64,000 nt of DNA from Robertmurraya dakarensis (GCF_900156875.1 NZ_LT707409.1:2811279-2875278), one strand, 5' to 3'; counted from the stretch's first letter, positions 8,121 to 16,673 are shown. Translations and numbers: made by a program. Notes: generated by a model from the sequence alone, not told the origin.

Positions 8121-8220
8121 TAATTTTGCTCGAAATGGCACGAAATGATTTATAAAAAAGTCGGTTAAACCCCGATATAAAGCCATTTCTTCAAATGGTT
8201 TAAAATGGATTATGTTTTCA

Positions 8221-8250
8221 ACTTGGCATGGACTTGGCACGGTGTTGGCA
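8221..8250 (+). other. Left-arm integrase binding sites (putative)
   Basis: Three direct copies of an 8-bp motif, ACTTGGCA, ACTTGGCA and TGTTGGCA, start at 8221, 8232 and 8243, exactly 11 bp apart. The same motif with the same 11-bp phasing occurs at the other end of the element. This fits arm-type sites bound by the N-terminal domain of a tyrosine integrase. The 14-bp AAACCCCGATATAA at 8167 is also shared with the right end (23247). Confidence 0.7.
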
Positions 8251-8299
8251 CACAGAAACTCTTCTCTTTTGAGAGGGTTTTTATCAATTCATGCTTAAT

Positions 8300-9262
8300 T
8301 TATTCATCATCACCATCTTCTAACAATTCCCTTATCCCTTGTAGCTTTTCTTCTACTCGGTCTTGTATCTCTGCACCAATACCTGCAATGAAATTCAATT
8401 GGTGATCAGGTCCCCAAGTTTCATCCTCTAAATGATTATTGTATGCCATTTTTACATTTGGAAATATTTCAAGGACAAAAAGCATTAATAAACATGCCTT
8501 CTTTTTAATTGGATCTGGTTCTAAGAAATATCTACCAACATGACTTTGTTCATTGAATTTAAAAGTTCCACTAAGCGTTAGTTCAACTTCTAGATTCTCA
8601 TCCCCATATTTAAAATCAGGGGTTAAGGACTTAAGGCTATCATTGTTAAAAAGGAAGGCAAGTGTAACCAATATTCTTGAAATTCTGTTTCCTCTACCCC
8701 ACATATTATTGACTAAGTCTCTTGTATTTCCACTGTAACCAGTAAGAGCGTCAACAAAAGAATTTGATCCAGGATATAACTCCCTGTTAGTAAAATTCAT
8801 ATGTCTTTGAAAAACCCAATAGAAAAAATCCTCAGTAACCTCAAGATTATCAGCAACTATTTCGTTATTACTAGTACAGTTGTTAGCTGCTCGTAAAGCC
8901 GTTAAGGTATTTGCACCACTACCTCTTAATGATATAAATTTAACTCGACCCATGTATTCGAAAACGAAAAAAGTTAGCTCGATTAATTTTATTCTTCTTT
9001 CCCTAAGGGGATTATTTCTTTCGTTTGTTACAACTTTCTCTCTTCTATAATTGACTTGAGCAAAACTAATGGCATTTTCTTCTGCATTATTCAACAAAAA
9101 TGCGTAGTCATCATTTTGAATAACTTCAATACTAAATTCAAGTGTCTGGTCGTTGTAGGGGTCTGTTTCTGTAACTCTCCAATTTAAGTAAGATTGATAA
9201 ATTTCGATAACTTGTCCAAAATTTCTATCATTATTTAAATTCCAAATCGAAAAACTTTCCAT
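8300..9262 (-). CDS. Unrecognised protein, third gene of a three-gene cargo operon
   Basis: A soluble 320-aa protein that I cannot place in a family. No membrane segment, nucleotide-binding loop or nuclease motif stands out. Several Trp/Phe-rich stretches occur in the first 60 residues, a Gly-Ser-Gly loop near residue 117, and a strongly acidic C-terminus (LEDGDDE). The start ATG is 11 nt after AAGGGTG and 10 nt after the stop of the upstream gene, so the three genes are probably one transcript. The position at the far end of a satellite, next to the attachment site, is where such islands carry accessory or anti-phage genes; a defence role is inference only. Confidence 0.8.
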   Translation of the reverse strand: MESFSIWNLNNDRNFGQVIEIYQSYLNWRVTETDPYNDQTLEFSIEVIQNDDYAFLLNNAEENAISFAQVNYRREKVVTNERNNPLRERRIKLIELTFFVFEYMGRVKFISLRGSGANTLTALRAANNCTSNNEIVADNLEVTEDFFYWVFQRHMNFTNRELYPGSNSFVDALTGYSGNTRDLVNNMWGRGNRISRILVTLAFLFNNDSLKSLTPDFKYGDENLEVELTLSGTFKFNEQSHVGRYFLEPDPIKKKACLLMLFVLEIFPNVKMAYNNHLEDETWGPDHQLNFIAGIGAEIQDRVEEKLQGIRELLEDGDDE

Positions 9263-9272
9263 TTAGGTGTTT

Positions 9273-9926
9273 TCACCCTTCGACTATTTTAATTTTAAAG
9301 GCTTCTGTGGTACTTTTTACTTTCAGTGCTCTATACTTAGGTTGTGATTTAATTTTGGGTTGAATGTTTCCTTGATAATTATTTATTCTCCTAGCAATCA
9401 CCTTTAAGTTCACTTCATAACTTTCTAAACTCTTTATATTCTCATTAAATAAATGTTTTGGTTTAACTATGAGTACATTTTCATCCTTTTTATGATCAAA
9501 TGCCTCTTCATCAGAATGTTTTATGCTGTCTATCTCCAAAGTAAGCCACTTAGGATAATCTAACCTTATTTCTGTTTCTATGTTTTTAATAGGTTTATCC
9601 CTTTGAACACTTATTTTACACTTTAAAGGAAGGATTTGCTCTGCTTCAGCATAATCCAATGTAACAGAATTTTGTTGTTTCCTATCAGTGATACTAACGG
9701 TATATATAATAGAAGGTTTAAATCTTGCCTTTATTAATTCATAAATAATATTTATTAAAGAAGTATTAAAAGCGAGATCAAATGCCCATTTTATTTTGTC
9801 ATCTTTGATATCACTTATTGGTTTAATCCAATCAGAGATATTAAAAAAATAATAGGATATTAAAAGTGCTAAAAACGGAAATAGAAATTTAAATGAACTT
9901 TCTAGCAATAAATTCTTTGTATTCAT
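9273..9926 (-). CDS. Unrecognised membrane-anchored protein, second gene of the three-gene operon
   Basis: A 217-aa protein with one clear membrane segment near the N-terminus (about residues 11-28), a short amphipathic stretch, and then a predicted beta-rich cytoplasmic or surface domain of about 140 residues with alternating hydrophobic residues. I do not recognise a family. It begins 7 nt after the stop of the first gene and ends 10 nt before the third, with a weak ribosome binding site, which suggests translational coupling. In many multi-gene defence systems the single-pass membrane protein is the effector; that is an analogy, not evidence. Confidence 0.78.
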   Translation of the reverse strand: MNTKNLLLESSFKFLFPFLALLISYYFFNISDWIKPISDIKDDKIKWAFDLAFNTSLINIIYELIKARFKPSIIYTVSITDRKQQNSVTLDYAEAEQILPLKCKISVQRDKPIKNIETEIRLDYPKWLTLEIDSIKHSDEEAFDHKKDENVLIVKPKHLFNENIKSLESYEVNLKVIARRINNYQGNIQPKIKSQPKYRALKVKSTTEAFKIKIVEG

Positions 9927-9933
9927 ATTACTT

Positions 9934-10416
9934 CTAAATCCTCACAAAAATTGGCGTAAGTATGTCCTTTATTATCTTTAAAACTCGATCATTCTTACCC
10001 AAAATTACACCATTACTGTAAATTTCAAATTTATCTCTATTCTTCATATCCAAAAATACAATTGATTTAATATCGATACTCTCATCATTTACAAGCCAAT
10101 CTATTTCTTTAAGGAGAGAATTCACTAAAACTTTATTACCTTTTGCAATGTTTATTTGATTTATAAATTCTCTTATATCAGAAAAATCGTAATTATCAAT
10201 CGAATCAATAAATTTGATTTCCAATAAATAATAACTGTTATCATATAACTTTTGAATGAGCTGTTTAAAAACCGAAGTAGTAAAAATTATTTGCCGTAGA
10301 TCCTTTTGAAAAGCTTCATCCAAAATCATCCGATAGCTTTTTTGGGAATAATCATACTCAACAAATTCAATTTGGTTAAGCTTATCATCAATAAATATTT
10401 TGAATTGAGTTGACAT
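9934..10416 (-). CDS. Unrecognised small protein, first gene of the three-gene operon
   Basis: A 160-aa soluble protein rich in Ile, Asp, Lys and Phe, with mixed alpha/beta character by eye and no Cys. No family recognised. The ATG follows GGGAGGG by 7 nt, the best ribosome binding site in the operon, as expected for the leading gene. The A/T-rich composition of this and the next two genes is higher than in the flanking chromosomal genes, consistent with transfer. Confidence 0.78.
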   Translation of the reverse strand: MSTQFKIFIDDKLNQIEFVEYDYSQKSYRMILDEAFQKDLRQIIFTTSVFKQLIQKLYDNSYYLLEIKFIDSIDNYDFSDIREFINQINIAKGNKVLVNSLLKEIDWLVNDESIDIKSIVFLDMKNRDKFEIYSNGVILGKNDRVLKIIKDILTPIFVRI

Positions 10417-10821
10417 GATTGTTCCCTCCCATCTCTTGTATCAAAGTAAACCTCTTCCTTTTAAATATATCAAGACTTTATGAATCTGTCTCCACATTTA
10501 ATCGTAAAAACAACTTTTTATTCTATTTCTTCCCTATAAAAATAAACATATGCAAGGTTGAAATACTTATTCCTGAAATATTGTTGTTTACAAGAGTGGC
10601 TAACAAGGCAATTTATCCTCCATATTGTTTCTAAATTTCTGTTCCTCCAAAACTTTCAATAGCTGCGTTTATGTCTTGATCTCCAATAATTATTACCTTC
10701 TCCAAATTGCATACGTATTTGCCCTAATCGTTTTTTTCATTGGGGCCGACTCAATGCTTGATTTCCTCTTAATTCAAAACCCTGAGTTATCGAATCGACG
10801 TAATGAACATCACCATTTAAA
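10417..10821. other. Gene-poor stretch with possible decayed ORF remnants (minus strand)
   Basis: No intact gene is visible. On the minus strand, one frame reads about 27 sense codons (ending ...ELRGNQALSRPQ) up to a TGA near 10739 and then 25 more codons to a second TGA; an overlapping frame gives a short peptide ending IESFGGTEI, preceded by a GGAG-like site. These look like pieces of a decayed gene or a small leader peptide, but I cannot identify them. The promoter of the three-gene operon should lie at the left of this stretch; no strong -35/-10 pair is obvious. Confidence 0.3.
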
Positions 10822-10852
10822 CAAAAAATAAGACCAACATTTCAGTGGTCTT
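10822..10852 (-). terminator. Terminator downstream of the LysE-family gene
   Basis: Minus strand AAGACCA / TGGTCTT stem with a 9-nt loop followed by ATTTTTTG. It lies about 140 bp beyond the stop of the exporter gene and should end the phzF-MFS-lysE transcript. Confidence 0.7.
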
Positions 10853-10994
10853 TAGTTTTCTTATTCAACTAACGCACCCATATAGTTTAAGTGAAAAAAT
10901 TCACATATTCTTCATTTTAGATTCATGTCTCCAGTTAGTGCAAAGTACCAATATCATCCTTACCTATAACTAAGATTGAAACAATATTCTAAAA

Positions 10995-11648
10995 TTAATT
11001 TTTTCCAAGTGCTAACTTTATTCCTAAATAAATTAGTGCGATACCAGAAAATCGGTCAAAGATTCTTTCTACAGAAGGTTTTTTAAACCACGAGCTAATG
11101 TAAGTAAGAATGTAAAGATATAAAGTAAACCACAATAAAACAGTTATTATAAAAAGCCCTGCGAGTATCATTGACTGCAGAATTATATTTCCTTTTAAAT
11201 CAATAAACTGTGGAAGAAAAGAAATATAAAACATAATGGCTTTAGGATTTAGAAGTGTACTTGCTAATCCTTGGAAATAAGAAGTTTTAGTTTTTGAATT
11301 TTTTTGAGCAACTTGTAATTCAGCCTCTAAATTCGATTTAATTTCTGTGTTTTCTTTTTCCTTATTCTTTATACTAGACAGGATTGCTTTAATTCCTAGA
11401 TAAAGAAGGTAAACACCTCCAGTATATTTGATGACTTCAAAAAGCACTATAGATTTTGCAATAATGGCTGTGAACCCAAGTATAGAAGCTGTTGCATAAA
11501 TAATATGTCCTGTCACAACTCCATATGAAGTCATACGACCTGCATATCTATTAATTGTAAGTGCATTTTTAGTAATCAAAATAAAGTCGGGACCTGGAGT
11601 CATAATGATAATAAGGGATACAAAAATAAACATATAATAATGGGACAT
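10995..11648 (-). CDS. LysE/RhtB-family amino acid exporter
   Basis: A 217-aa membrane protein with five or six hydrophobic segments and the family's N-terminal TPGPD motif (residues 17-21) followed by GVVTGHIIY. LysE/RhtB proteins export amino acids such as lysine, threonine or homoserine lactone; the substrate here is unknown. The start has GGAAGGAGAT 8 nt upstream. It is the last gene of an apparent phzF-MFS-lysE operon divergent from a MocR-type regulator, so it probably exports the same class of compound the module handles. Confidence 0.88.
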   Translation of the reverse strand: MSHYYMFIFVSLIIIMTPGPDFILITKNALTINRYAGRMTSYGVVTGHIIYATASILGFTAIIAKSIVLFEVIKYTGGVYLLYLGIKAILSSIKNKEKENTEIKSNLEAELQVAQKNSKTKTSYFQGLASTLLNPKAIMFYISFLPQFIDLKGNIILQSMILAGLFIITVLLWFTLYLYILTYISSWFKKPSVERIFDRFSGIALIYLGIKLALGKN

Positions 11649-11670
11649 ACAAGCAAATCTCCTTCCATTC

Positions 11671-12942
11671 TTAATTAGCTACATGAGTTTGAATCTTAAC
11701 TTCAATAGGTTGCTTCTTTATTACTACCACAAATAGACTTGCTACTAAACAAAACATTCCTGCTAGAGCAAATGCCCATGAATAGGAGTTGAAAATGTTA
11801 TATATCACCCCTGCTCCCCCTGCAGCTACCGCTGCACCTAATTGGTGCGATGCAAATATCCATCCGTATACGATTCCACTTTTTTCTTTACCAAAGATTT
11901 GCCTTGAGATATTAATCGTTGGTGGTACCGTTGCAATCCAATCTAAACCATAAAATACTGAAAATATAATAAGAAAAGTCATTGACCCTTCAGAAAGTGC
12001 AAATGGGAGAAATACAAGTGATGCTCCTCTTAAACCATAATACCAAAACAACAACCATCGATTATCAAATCGATCGGAAAGCCAACCAGAAAGAGTGGCT
12101 CCAATTAAATCAAACACGCCCATCAATGAAAGCATGGATGCAGCTGCAACTGCAGTAAAACCAAATCCTATGCAATAAGAAATAAAGTGAGTGCCGATTA
12201 AACCACTGGTCGAAAGCCCACAGATAAAGAAGCTTACTGCTAACAACCAGAATTCCTTTACTTTTACCACTTCATATAACGTTTGTAAGGCAACAATGAC
12301 AGGATTTTTCTTTTGGACTTTTTCACTCCCACTTACTTCTTCTTCTAACCCGTACGCAAGCAAACCTATTTCTTTTGGTGAGTTTTTCATAAATAAAAGG
12401 ATGATCGATAGCATGATGACACTAAGAATGAGGATAAGACCCATTGCCCATCTCCATGAATGCGTTTCTATGATGATTGCAAGTATTGGGAGAAGGACTA
12501 ATTGTCCAGTTGCCGTACTCGCCGTTAAAATACCAAGTGCAAGTCCTCTTCTTTTTTCAAACCATGTATTTGCAATATATGGGCTTAATACGGTTAGGAA
12601 TAACCCAGAACCTAAGCCTATAATAACTCCCCAAATCAAGATTAATTGCCAAGGTTTCACCATAAAATAGGTAAGCAACACTCCGACCAATAACGTTGTC
12701 ATGGCTAAAATCATCATTTTCTTTACACCCGTCACCTCTATTAGTGCCGCCATAAAAGGGCCCGAAAAACCGTAGAGTAGAAGGCCTACCGCAAAAGCTA
12801 ATGAGATCGTTGCCCGTTCCCATCCGAACTCGGTTTCAAATGGAACAATGAAGACCCCTGATGATGAACGAACTATACCAGCTATAAGAATGGAAAAAAA
12901 AGCAACTGATAAAATAACCCAACTATAATGAATACGTTTCAA
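11671..12942 (-). CDS. Major facilitator superfamily transporter (monocarboxylate/oxalate-formate type)
   Basis: A 423-aa protein with about 12 membrane segments. The opening YSWVILSVAFFS, the first loop and the GIG/GLG-rich segment around residue 110 resemble MFS members of the monocarboxylate and oxalate:formate antiporter branch. The start is TTG at 12942, with GGGGTGAT close upstream, 15 nt after phzF. Substrate unknown. A second transporter of a different family follows directly, suggesting import and export, or two efflux routes, for one compound. Confidence 0.87.
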   Translation of the reverse strand: MKRIHYSWVILSVAFFSILIAGIVRSSSGVFIVPFETEFGWERATISLAFAVGLLLYGFSGPFMAALIEVTGVKKMMILAMTTLLVGVLLTYFMVKPWQLILIWGVIIGLGSGLFLTVLSPYIANTWFEKRRGLALGILTASTATGQLVLLPILAIIIETHSWRWAMGLILILSVIMLSIILLFMKNSPKEIGLLAYGLEEEVSGSEKVQKKNPVIVALQTLYEVVKVKEFWLLAVSFFICGLSTSGLIGTHFISYCIGFGFTAVAAASMLSLMGVFDLIGATLSGWLSDRFDNRWLLFWYYGLRGASLVFLPFALSEGSMTFLIIFSVFYGLDWIATVPPTINISRQIFGKEKSGIVYGWIFASHQLGAAVAAGGAGVIYNIFNSYSWAFALAGMFCLVASLFVVVIKKQPIEVKIQTHVAN

Positions 12943-12957
12943 ACCATCACCCCACTA

Positions 12958-13743
12958 TCATTTAATCCCTATGTTTAATTCAGCTACTGAATATAGAACT
13001 GCTCTCCCAGCCATCTTTACTCGTGTATCTTCATGTTTACAATAAAGAGTACCGCCTCTGCTAGATAGTTGTCTTGCAACTAATTCCTGTTTTTCTAATC
13101 TTTTCGCCCAAAAAGGAATTAGGCTACAATGCAAAGAACCTGTTACTGGATCTTCGTTTACTTTTAACTTAGGGAAAAAACCTCTGGAAACAAAATCGAA
13201 TTCACTGCCTTTGGCTGTAACACAAACACCCAATCCTTCTGGTAATCTTTCTAATTGGGCAAAGTCAGGAGTTACGTTTCTCACTTCTTCCTCGGACTCT
13301 AATACGAAAACAAGGTCTCTATTTAAGTACGTTTCTTTTGGCACAATTCCCAAGGCTTCGATCATTTGATCAGTTGAACAAATTTCCTCCGAAGGAACGG
13401 AAGGGAAATCCAGTTCATATAAATCATCTTGCTTATTTACCGTTAATTCTCCACTAATTGTATTGAACTTGACACTATTCAAATGCTCCTCATAATAATT
13501 CAGAATGATAAATGCCGTTGCTAACGTGGCGTGCCCACAAAGGTTAATCTCTCCACCAGGTGTAAACCATCGCAGTCGATAATGTGCTCCTTCTTTTACT
13601 GCAAATGCTGTTTCCGATAGGTTATTTTCAATCGCTATTTTCTGCATGAGTCCATCTGAAATCCAACCATTCATGATACATACTCCTGCTGGATTTCCTT
13701 CAAACACTTTTTCAGCAAAAGCATCAACTACAAAATATTTCAT
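12958..13743 (-). CDS. PhzF-family isomerase/epimerase
   Basis: A 261-aa PhzF-fold protein. Visible family features are FEGNPAGVC near residue 15, NNLSETAF near 40 (with the catalytic Glu), WFTPGGEINLCGHATLA near 62 and DPVTGSLHCSL near 200. PhzF proteins catalyse acid/base isomerisation of small hydrophobic or amino-acid-like substrates; the substrate cannot be told. The GTG three bases earlier is in frame, but the ATG at 13743 lies 7 nt from GGAGG. It is the first gene of the operon, divergent from the MocR regulator. Confidence 0.88.
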   Translation of the reverse strand: MKYFVVDAFAEKVFEGNPAGVCIMNGWISDGLMQKIAIENNLSETAFAVKEGAHYRLRWFTPGGEINLCGHATLATAFIILNYYEEHLNSVKFNTISGELTVNKQDDLYELDFPSVPSEEICSTDQMIEALGIVPKETYLNRDLVFVLESEEEVRNVTPDFAQLERLPEGLGVCVTAKGSEFDFVSRGFFPKLKVNEDPVTGSLHCSLIPFWAKRLEKQELVARQLSSRGGTLYCKHEDTRVKMAGRAVLYSVAELNIGIK

Positions 13744-13755
13744 CACAATTCCTCC

Positions 13756-13833
13756 AGTGTTATAATGTGTTTAACAATTTATTGATAGTTTACATTTATT
13801 TGTATATAACACTCAACCCCTATGTATAACACT
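13756..13833. promoter_or_regulatory. Putative MocR operator: three copies of TATAACACT
   Basis: TATAACACT occurs as two direct copies at 13805-13813 and 13825-13833, 20 bp apart (two helical turns), and once inverted (AGTGTTATA) at 13756-13764 next to the phzF start. Direct repeats of this spacing between divergent genes are typical for MocR/PdxR-type regulators. The sites should control both phzF-MFS-lysE and the regulator itself. Confidence 0.7.
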
Positions 13834-13849
13834 TAAAGGAGATTAAGTC

Positions 13850-15328
13850 ATGCACATTGAGATTCAACGTAATGCTGACATTTCATTAACAAAGCAAATA
13901 TACCATTCCATTCTCGATCATATCCGTTCAGATCTCTTAGAAGAAGATTTACAATTACCTTCTGTAAGAGAACTCTCAAAACAGATTGGAGTAAGTTTAG
14001 TTACTGTAGTAAAGGCCTATCAAAAGCTAGAACAAGAGGGGTATATCACATCTGTTCAAGGGAAAGGAACGTTTATAAGAAAGACAAATATCAAAGAAGC
14101 TGAAAAAAAGGAAGGAGCCATTTCCTACGATTGGCAGCTTTCCATTCAAGATTATTTACCTAGGTCTCAATTTGCTCGTTTCCATCAAGTCCCTGAAAAA
14201 ATTCATCTTTCATCTTCTATGATAGATCCTGGACTCTTACCTAATCGATATTTAGAGCAAGAAATTCATAAAATGCTTTCTGAGAATCCAAAAGTTCTAT
14301 CACAATATGGAGAAATTCAAGGAGATAAAGAACTTAGACAGGCTATGGTTGAGTATTTAAAAAGAATGGATGTTCCAACTACCCCAGATAATATATTAGT
14401 TACAAGTGGTTCACAACAAGGAATAGACCTAGTTGCTCGTACATTCGTTGGACCAGGTGATGTGGTAGTCATGGAAGCCCCGACTTATCCAGGAGCTATT
14501 GATGTGTTTCGTGGGAGAGGTGCAACAATCCTTACCGTACCTGTTGACAGTGATGGGATGAGAGTTGATTTACTTCAGAATTTGTGTGATAAGTATAAAC
14601 CTAAAATCATTTATACCGTCCCTACTTTTCACAATCCAACTGGTGCTGTGATGCCCACAAAACGTCGTAGACAAATTCTTGAGATTGCTAAAAGTACGCA
14701 GTGTTTAGTGATTGAGGATGATCCATGTAGTGAAATCTATTTTGAAAGAAAACCTCCTGCATCGATGATAAGTCTGGACCAAGACGGTCATGTCATTTAC
14801 TTGAAAGGTTTAAGCAAAATATTAGCTCCAGGCTGTAGAATTGGAATATTAGCTGCTTCTGGCTCTATATTTAAACGTCTATTAGCTGCCAAGGCTAACG
14901 CCGACTTAGGCAGTCCTTTGCTTACACAGAAAGCCATCATTCCATTTATTACTTCAAAAAGAATGATGGATCATTTAAAAAAATTAAGAACAGCTCTAAA
15001 GATAAGGCGTGATGTTGTTCTGGAGATTCTGTCACAACATTCACCTAAAGAGGTTTCTTGGTTCGTACCAAAAGGGGGATTAAATGTATGGCTCACTCTT
15101 CCTTTCTGGCTTAATACGGATCACCTCTTATTAGAAGCAAAGAATGAACAAATCACTTTTTTGCCTGGTTCAACTTGTTTTCCTACAAACCAGGAAAATC
15201 ATTATCTTCGAATAAGTTTCTCATATATGAATGAGCCACAATTAGAACAGGGTGTAAAAACCATTTGTAACATCCTTCAATTGGCAATTGATTCAAAAAT
15301 TAAACAAGATAGTTCGCCATATTTTTAA
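13850..15328 (+). CDS. MocR-type transcriptional regulator (GntR winged helix fused to an aminotransferase-like domain)
   Basis: A 492-aa fusion protein. Residues about 10-75 form a GntR-type winged helix (LPSVRELSKQIGVSLVTVVKAYQKLEQEGY), and the rest is a fold-type-I PLP enzyme domain with VTSGSQQGIDL, PTFHNPTGAVM, EDDP and the GLSKILAPGCRIG segment holding the PLP lysine. MocR proteins sense PLP-linked or amino-acid-like ligands through this domain. The gene is divergent from phzF with a three-site operator between them, so it most likely controls that operon. Start ATG follows AAAGGAG. Confidence 0.92.
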   Translation: MHIEIQRNADISLTKQIYHSILDHIRSDLLEEDLQLPSVRELSKQIGVSLVTVVKAYQKLEQEGYITSVQGKGTFIRKTNIKEAEKKEGAISYDWQLSIQDYLPRSQFARFHQVPEKIHLSSSMIDPGLLPNRYLEQEIHKMLSENPKVLSQYGEIQGDKELRQAMVEYLKRMDVPTTPDNILVTSGSQQGIDLVARTFVGPGDVVVMEAPTYPGAIDVFRGRGATILTVPVDSDGMRVDLLQNLCDKYKPKIIYTVPTFHNPTGAVMPTKRRRQILEIAKSTQCLVIEDDPCSEIYFERKPPASMISLDQDGHVIYLKGLSKILAPGCRIGILAASGSIFKRLLAAKANADLGSPLLTQKAIIPFITSKRMMDHLKKLRTALKIRRDVVLEILSQHSPKEVSWFVPKGGLNVWLTLPFWLNTDHLLLEAKNEQITFLPGSTCFPTNQENHYLRISFSYMNEPQLEQGVKTICNILQLAIDSKIKQDSSPYF

Positions 15329-15366
15329 ATAGACCTCCTATGTAAAAGCTTTCGGAGATAAATAAT

Positions 15367-15395
15367 AAAAATACCCCATTGAACTGGGGTATTTT
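15367..15395. terminator. Terminator after the MocR gene
   Basis: AAAATACCCCA / TGGGGTATTTT stem with a GAAC-containing short loop and T/A runs on both sides; it can serve both the MocR gene (+) and the cupin gene (-). Confidence 0.85.
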
Positions 15396-15491
15396 GTTCT
15401 AGAAAATTTCTAACCCTTCTTCAATAAGAAAAAATGACCGCCGCAGCGATCATCATCCTGAACAAAAGCACCTTTTGAGGTCCAAATTAAA

Positions 15492-15836
15492 TTACTCTTC
15501 TGTTAAAACTCTGTCCCGTTTACTAGTAGGTTGAGAAATAACCAAAAATTCAACATCTTTATTTGAGTCATTAATCATTTGATGTGGTGTTAAAGGTAGT
15601 ATTTCAACTCCCTCTTGAGGGTTCAAAATAATGCGTTCTCCATTAACTTCTAACGTAGCAGTGCCAGATAATACAAAGAAAAATTGACGTGCTTGATTAT
15701 GAAAATGCCTTACTTCTGAAGTGTTAACGGGCATCCGTTCGTGAATGACACTTAATTCATTGCTATTTACTAAATGCCATCCATCACATATATTTCCCCA
15801 TATGTAATGTTCTGCGTTATGTTTACTTATCTTCAT
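15492..15836 (-). CDS. Small cupin-domain protein
   Basis: A single-domain cupin of 114 aa. The two cupin boxes are visible: HFHNQARQFFFVLSGTATLEVNGE around residues 45-68 and LPLTPHQMIND around 80-90, with metal-ligand histidines in both. Function could be enzymatic or ligand binding. The frame stays open 65 codons upstream, but that extension is unlike a cupin and the ATG at 15836 has GAGGAG 10 nt before it. The gene lies inside the integrative element between the MocR gene and the phage-like protease operon. Confidence 0.85.
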   Translation of the reverse strand: MKISKHNAEHYIWGNICDGWHLVNSNELSVIHERMPVNTSEVRHFHNQARQFFFVLSGTATLEVNGERIILNPQEGVEILPLTPHQMINDSNKDVEFLVISQPTSKRDRVLTEE

Positions 15837-15931
15837 ACAAAAATAACTCCTCTTATTCTTTTTATTTAATTTTAAATTTCTAGGATAGTTAGTACAACAA
15901 ATAAACTTATTGAAGTAACCTGCTTCGTTCA

Positions 15932-15961
15932 ATAAAAAGCAGCTACTTTCTACATAGCTGC
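15932..15961 (-). terminator. Terminator downstream of the ClpP-like operon
   Basis: Minus strand GCAGCTA / TAGCTGC hairpin followed by TTTTTATTG, about 150 bp past the stop of the triple-RHH-like gene. The rest of 15837-16107 shows no gene; the cupin promoter should lie there. Confidence 0.7.
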
Positions 15962-16107
15962 CTAAATAATTGAAGGTTTGAACATTTCGCTTTTTATCCT
16001 GCCATCTTTTTATAAATCCAAAAAAATACATGTAAGCATCACGCAGAAAAATTCTTCTCCCGCCGCCGGTTCCCTAACTGGAGCTTTGTTATTTTCTAGA
16101 GGGGGGA

Positions 16108-16671
16108 CTAGGCAAGCTCTTTTTGCAACAAATCTTTTAATGTGTTTTCAATTTCTGTTATGCTATTGATTCTCCCAAACTTGGATTCATATCTTTCAAT
16201 CAGATTTGGCTCTAGCCTGATCATAACAGCACGATAGCTTTCCTTCCTCCGTTGTTCCATTGATCGTTCATCTTGTTCCTTCTTAGCTTTAAACGTTCTC
16301 TTCACCTTTGTCCAAACCAATGCCCGGACAAATTCCTCCAGCGTCATCTTTGCCTTGTTAGCAGCTTGAACCAATGGTTCCTTTACTTCCTTATCAAACT
16401 CAAGCGTCAGCCAATCCTGTGGGTCACCCTCCGTTTGTGGTTGGATTAATTCATCCACCTTTTCAAAGCCTTCAATCGCTGTCCGGGCAAAAGTTTTATA
16501 TCCTTGGTTATTTATATGGCACGCAGAGATAACCGCTTTATATTCCTGCTCCGTTATCCGCACCTTAACTTTCCCATCAAAAGGCTTCTCTGCCTTTTCC
16601 TCATTCTGAAACCACTGAAACCCTCTTTTTCTCTGTTCTTTACTCGGCAATTGCTCTTTTGTAATTTTCAC
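16108..16671 (-). CDS. Unknown protein with three ribbon-helix-helix-like modules
   Basis: A 187-aa charged protein. By eye it contains three segments with the same strand-helix-helix rhythm: about residues 34-72 (VKVRITEQEYKAVI...), 86-125 (WLTLEFDKEVKEPL...) and 147-185 (AVMIRLEPNLIERY...). Each starts with an alternating beta strand and is followed by two helices, as in ribbon-helix-helix DNA-binding proteins, linked by Lys/Glu-rich spacers. I do not recognise the family as a whole. It begins two bases after the ClpP-like gene, so the two are co-transcribed and probably translationally coupled. Confidence 0.75.
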   Translation of the reverse strand: MKITKEQLPSKEQRKRGFQWFQNEEKAEKPFDGKVKVRITEQEYKAVISACHINNQGYKTFARTAIEGFEKVDELIQPQTEGDPQDWLTLEFDKEVKEPLVQAANKAKMTLEEFVRALVWTKVKRTFKAKKEQDERSMEQRRKESYRAVMIRLEPNLIERYESKFGRINSITEIENTLKDLLQKELA

Positions 16672-16673
16672 CG

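Noticed and set aside
7954-8148. 64-aa ORF on the plus strand
   Set aside because: It runs through the direct repeat, the terminator and the displaced sufB end; no ribosome binding site.
10625-10831. 68-aa hydrophobic ORF on the plus strand
   Set aside because: No ribosome binding site; it is opposite the minus-strand remnant frames.
13756-13833. T-box or other riboswitch before phzF
   Set aside because: No T-box sequence or riboswitch core is present; the repeats are short operators between divergent genes.
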